From positions 1,798,001-1,862,000 of the forward strand of contig NC_006049.2 of NCBI RefSeq assembly GCF_000006445.2: 64,000 nt of DNA, written 5' to 3'. Positions 62,132-64,000 of this stretch are shown here, in pieces. The notes under the pieces are model-generated. The model was not told the origin of the DNA. It did no database searches and was given only the letters and a program-made list of their open reading frames with translations. The stretch is from Debaryomyces hansenii CBS767 (lineage: Eukaryota > Ascomycota > Pichiomycetes > Serinales > Debaryomycetaceae). Each line of letters starts with the position of its first letter. The stretch's first letter is position 1. Made by a program: the position numbers and the translations under genes.

Positions 62132-62586
62132 ATGGAAGATACAGAGAAACGTAAGTGTGTGAAAGGCTATCGGTTGAATCAATTTATACTAACCCAGTAG
62201 CCGATCCAATATTGGCACAGGTGCCATTAATTAAGAATCCGTCATATCAACCACCAAAACCCATAACATTGAATACAAACTATAATAAATTACTACCAAC
62301 ACTTACTAGTTCTGTAATACCCCCAAAGTTGAACTTAACAGAGTTCGATATACAGAGCTGGACTAAGGAGATTGAAGAAATGAAAACAAAAAGCTCGGAA
62401 CTAACTACAAGTGAAGACATAAAAGGCTTCAAAGACTGGATAAAGCTGCAGCAATTAAGGATTGCACCTGGCTTTTCGTTCGAGGGCATCATGACTCCGA
62501 ACAAAGCAGAAATTCAAGAGAAAAGTACTACTCAAGAAGCAGAAATTAATGAACTTGATAAAGTTTTCGGCAAAACTACAATATAA
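62132..62586 (+). CDS. Spliced small gene with 19-nt first exon, unknown function
   Basis: Exon 1 is 62132-62150 (ATG to the first base of codon 7) and exon 2 is 62198-62586, giving 135 aa (MEDTEKLADPILAQ...). The unspliced frame has no ATG: the open frame begins only at a GTG at 62155 inside the intron. The intron has GTAAGT, TACTAAC and CAG. The protein is rich in Pro in its first half (PSYQPPKPI, VIPPKLNLTEF) and helical in the second (WTKEIEEMKTK, GFKDWIKLQQLRIAPGF). I do not recognise a family. It converges on the GPALPP gene, 23 bases apart. Confidence 0.7.
62151..62197 (+). other. Spliceosomal intron, 47 nt
   Basis: Donor GTAAGT at 62151, perfect branch TACTAAC at 62187-62193 and acceptor CAG ending 62197, only 5 bases beyond the branch A. 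A second in-frame AG, TAG ending 62200, gives a possible alternative acceptor that would drop one codon (LAD becomes PD). Confidence 0.85.
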
Positions 62587-62609
62587 ATAGCATACATTAC
62601 TTATTAAAT

Positions 62610-63044
62610 TTATGAACTCCTAGTGAATTTCCCATCCAAACCACCGTTTTGGTCTAACTTCCGTAGTATCTCTTTCCTTATCTCGCTGTTGAGATTTTCC
62701 TTACTATCGAATTTGGTAATCTTGTTTTTGTCGATATTTTTGGCTTTATGCTTTGATAATAATGTTTGCTTTTCTCGTACAGGAGTTGGCGATACTTCTT
62801 TTTGTTTTGTCTCCAACTTCTGGACTTCTGCTGTGTTAGAATTATCGTCCAAAGCCGTCTTCTTCTCTTTCATATCAGCCGTCTGTTCAGGATTAATTGT
62901 CTTGTTGCATGTAGACTCCGGTAACTGTGGTCCTACAATCTCATCATCACTTTCATCACTACTATCATTTTCAGTGTATTTCTTATTATTACTTTGTTTT
63001 CTTCTCTCTTCTAGTATTTCTTTAGGAATTGATGGACCGATCAT
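62610..63044 (-). CDS. GPALPP-motif protein (DUF3752-like)
   Basis: Predicted 144 aa beginning MIGPSIPKEILEERRKQ (ATG at 63044). The frame continues 45 codons upstream but that part has no matching character. Two GP-x-(I/L)P motifs, IGPSIPK at the N-terminus and VGPQLP near 34, are the mark of the GPALPP family. The C-terminus is basic and helical (SEIRKEILRKLDQNGGL). Such proteins are associated with nuclear RNA or splicing in other fungi and animals; in yeast the role is unclear. Confidence 0.65.
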   Translation of the reverse strand: MIGPSIPKEILEERRKQSNNKKYTENDSSDESDDEIVGPQLPESTCNKTINPEQTADMKEKKTALDDNSNTAEVQKLETKQKEVSPTPVREKQTLLSKHKAKNIDKNKITKFDSKENLNSEIRKEILRKLDQNGGLDGKFTRSS

Positions 63045-63447
63045 TATATGTTTACGTGAGAATATCCACACATAATGGGATATTTTACATTCGAGTTTTT
63101 CATTTTCAGTCAGAATCATAAGTGCAGAAAATAAAATCTTCCTACACCAGTAAATATTGTTCAGCATTATATAATGCAAACTACAAAACTATTATATATG
63201 TTTCAATTAGCCACTTGTTTTGATCCTTTGAAACATTGCAACGGTTTTCTACAAAAGAATCGCCAACTAAATCTCAGGTTGCAAATTGAGTCCAGAATTC
63301 ATTTATATAGATTATATTGCACGAAATAATATCTATCAAATATAAGACTGCAGTCATCGAATACGTCCAATAAAATAAGAACGAATCCTTGGGTTATATC
63401 TAGGAGAAATAAATCTAAAGAAGATGGAAAATACAAAAAAAATATGG
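63045..63447. other. Intergenic region between the GPALPP gene and tRNA-Ser
   Basis: About 400 bases with the GPALPP promoter and the 3' flank of the tRNA gene. An eight-A run at 63435-63442 terminates the minus-strand tRNA. No LTR or other element was recognised. Confidence 0.45.
63435..63442 (-). terminator. Pol III terminator of tRNA-Ser
   Basis: Eight A on + (T tract on -), five bases after the tRNA 3' end. Confidence 0.8.
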
Positions 63448-63539
63448 CGTCACAGACAGGATTCGAACCTGCGCAGGTAAAACCCAACGCCTAAACTGCT
63501 AATAGCAGGGCGTCGCCTTAACCACTCGGCCACTGTAAC
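63448..63539 (-). tRNA. tRNA-Ser(GCT) with 10-nt intron
   Basis: On the minus strand, acceptor GTTACAG pairs with CTGTGAC, discriminator G. It has a long class II variable arm (TGGGTTTTACCTGCG) and T arm CAGGTTCGAATCCTG. Anticodon stem ACGCC/GGCGT; anticodon GCT at 63504-63506. A very short intron, TTAGCAGTTT (63493-63502), sits after base 37. Without it the tRNA is 82 nt, the normal tRNA-Ser length. The intron forms an inverted repeat with the anticodon (CTGCTA-T-TAGCAG). It decodes AGC/AGU, and is not the CTG-decoding tRNA-Ser. Confidence 0.93.
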
Positions 63540-64000
63540 TTATATTAGACAATATCAGAAAAGGATATATATAACATGTAAAATTATTAGAAAAACCAAT
63601 ACTATGAACTGAATGTTAAGTATAACCATATAAAGAGGATAATCACCTTGTAGACGATCTATATAGCGCTGTATGCTATTTGCTATATCGAACTTGTCGC
63701 AGCCGCGTTATCATATTAATATGGCCCACGCAGGGCTATCCAGCAAGTCATTTTCCTTTTAAATACATGGGCATACTGCTTTCGTTATATTGAAATAAGA
63801 TAGATCATATCTATAAAGTAATAAAAATGTCAATATATACATATATGTATACATGGTTCCTATTCACATCTAATGCATTAAACAATATGTGGAGGTTCCA
63901 CGTAAAATTTGTTGAAAATTAAATGGTTGGGCGCTCGTTAACCATTAAGGCGACCGTGTATTTATAAGTGTAAATATTCTTCTTTTCAATTGTCGACTAT
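63540..64000. other. Right-hand end of window, no gene recognised
   Basis: About 460 AT-rich bases. CATATTAATATG at about 63712-63723 is a perfect palindrome. AATGGTT and AACCATT near 63922-63946 are inverted arms of 7 bp around a GC-rich 11-base loop, and GTGGA/TCCAC near 63882 is another short hairpin. A TATA-like element follows at about 63960. This may be the start of a promoter for a gene beyond the window. Confidence 0.4.

Noticed and set aside
63540..64000. LTR or solo-element remnant near tRNA-Ser
   Set aside because: Yeast Ty elements favour tRNA flanks, but I found no TG...CA ends with target duplication here or by the other two tRNA genes.

Overview
This window is nuclear DNA from a budding yeast of the CTG-Ser clade, most like Debaryomyces. 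The signs are an AT-rich, densely packed genome with mostly intronless genes, yeast-type split tRNA genes, an intron with a TACTAAC branch site, and an ascomycete gene set (ELP6, MCA1, NIK1, POL3, PEX14, CDC43, LYS5, GLY1, INO80, RPS3, ADE6, RPB8). A GABA-type permease has CTG codons where I recall serine in its relatives. Every protein described from conventional translation may therefore have Ser where CTG was read as Leu. No virus, transposon, LTR, CRISPR or centromere was recognised.

Layout. 1-9.0 kb: the 3' end of a mitochondrial carrier (MME1-like), then ELP6 converging on a TGL3-type lipase-like gene, then three more minus-strand genes (Fyv8-like disordered protein, metacaspase MCA1, peroxisomal SPS19). 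9.0-12.4 kb: two intron-containing tRNA genes (Pro-TGG, Lys-TTT) around the J-protein gene HLJ1. 12.4-24.8 kb: the group III hybrid histidine kinase NIK1 converging on POL3, and a spliced UGA4-like permease converging on a Mediator MED5/NUT1 candidate. 25.1-30.6 kb: five minus-strand genes including PEX14, HEM25 and CDC43.

31.1-32.5 kb: two small, adjacent secreted GPI-anchor-type proteins. 32.7-34.9 kb: LYS5 and GLY1. 35.5-46.4 kb: an aldehyde dehydrogenase, an F-box protein, an unknown protein, a polyQ LisH/LUFS (Flo8/Mss11-type) regulator and an Inp2-like membrane protein candidate. 46.5-57.7 kb: INO80, TMH11 (TMEM14), a 1.15 kb intergenic region with a run of hairpins, RPS3 and ADE6. 58.0-64.0 kb: two tiny same-frame genes separated by TAG plus one codon, FMP42-like transporter, a two-TM unknown, RPB8, a gene with a 19-nt first exon, a GPALPP-motif protein and a split tRNA-Ser(GCT).

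The genes do not form one pathway; this is ordinary yeast gene order. Loose functional themes are peroxisomes (SPS19, PEX14, perhaps the Inp2-like gene), mitochondrial carriers (MME1, HEM25), amino-acid and purine metabolism (LYS5, GLY1, ADE6), and transcription/chromatin (ELP6, MED5, INO80, RPB8). I saw no clear novel multi-gene system. The best leads are the in-frame dicistron-like pair at 58.0-58.6 kb, the TGL3-like protein with an altered lipase motif, the hairpin cluster beside RPS3, and the 10-nt tRNA intron.

Start codons: each CDS was placed at the first plausible ATG; where the open frame extends upstream only through TTG or GTG, that extension was dropped.
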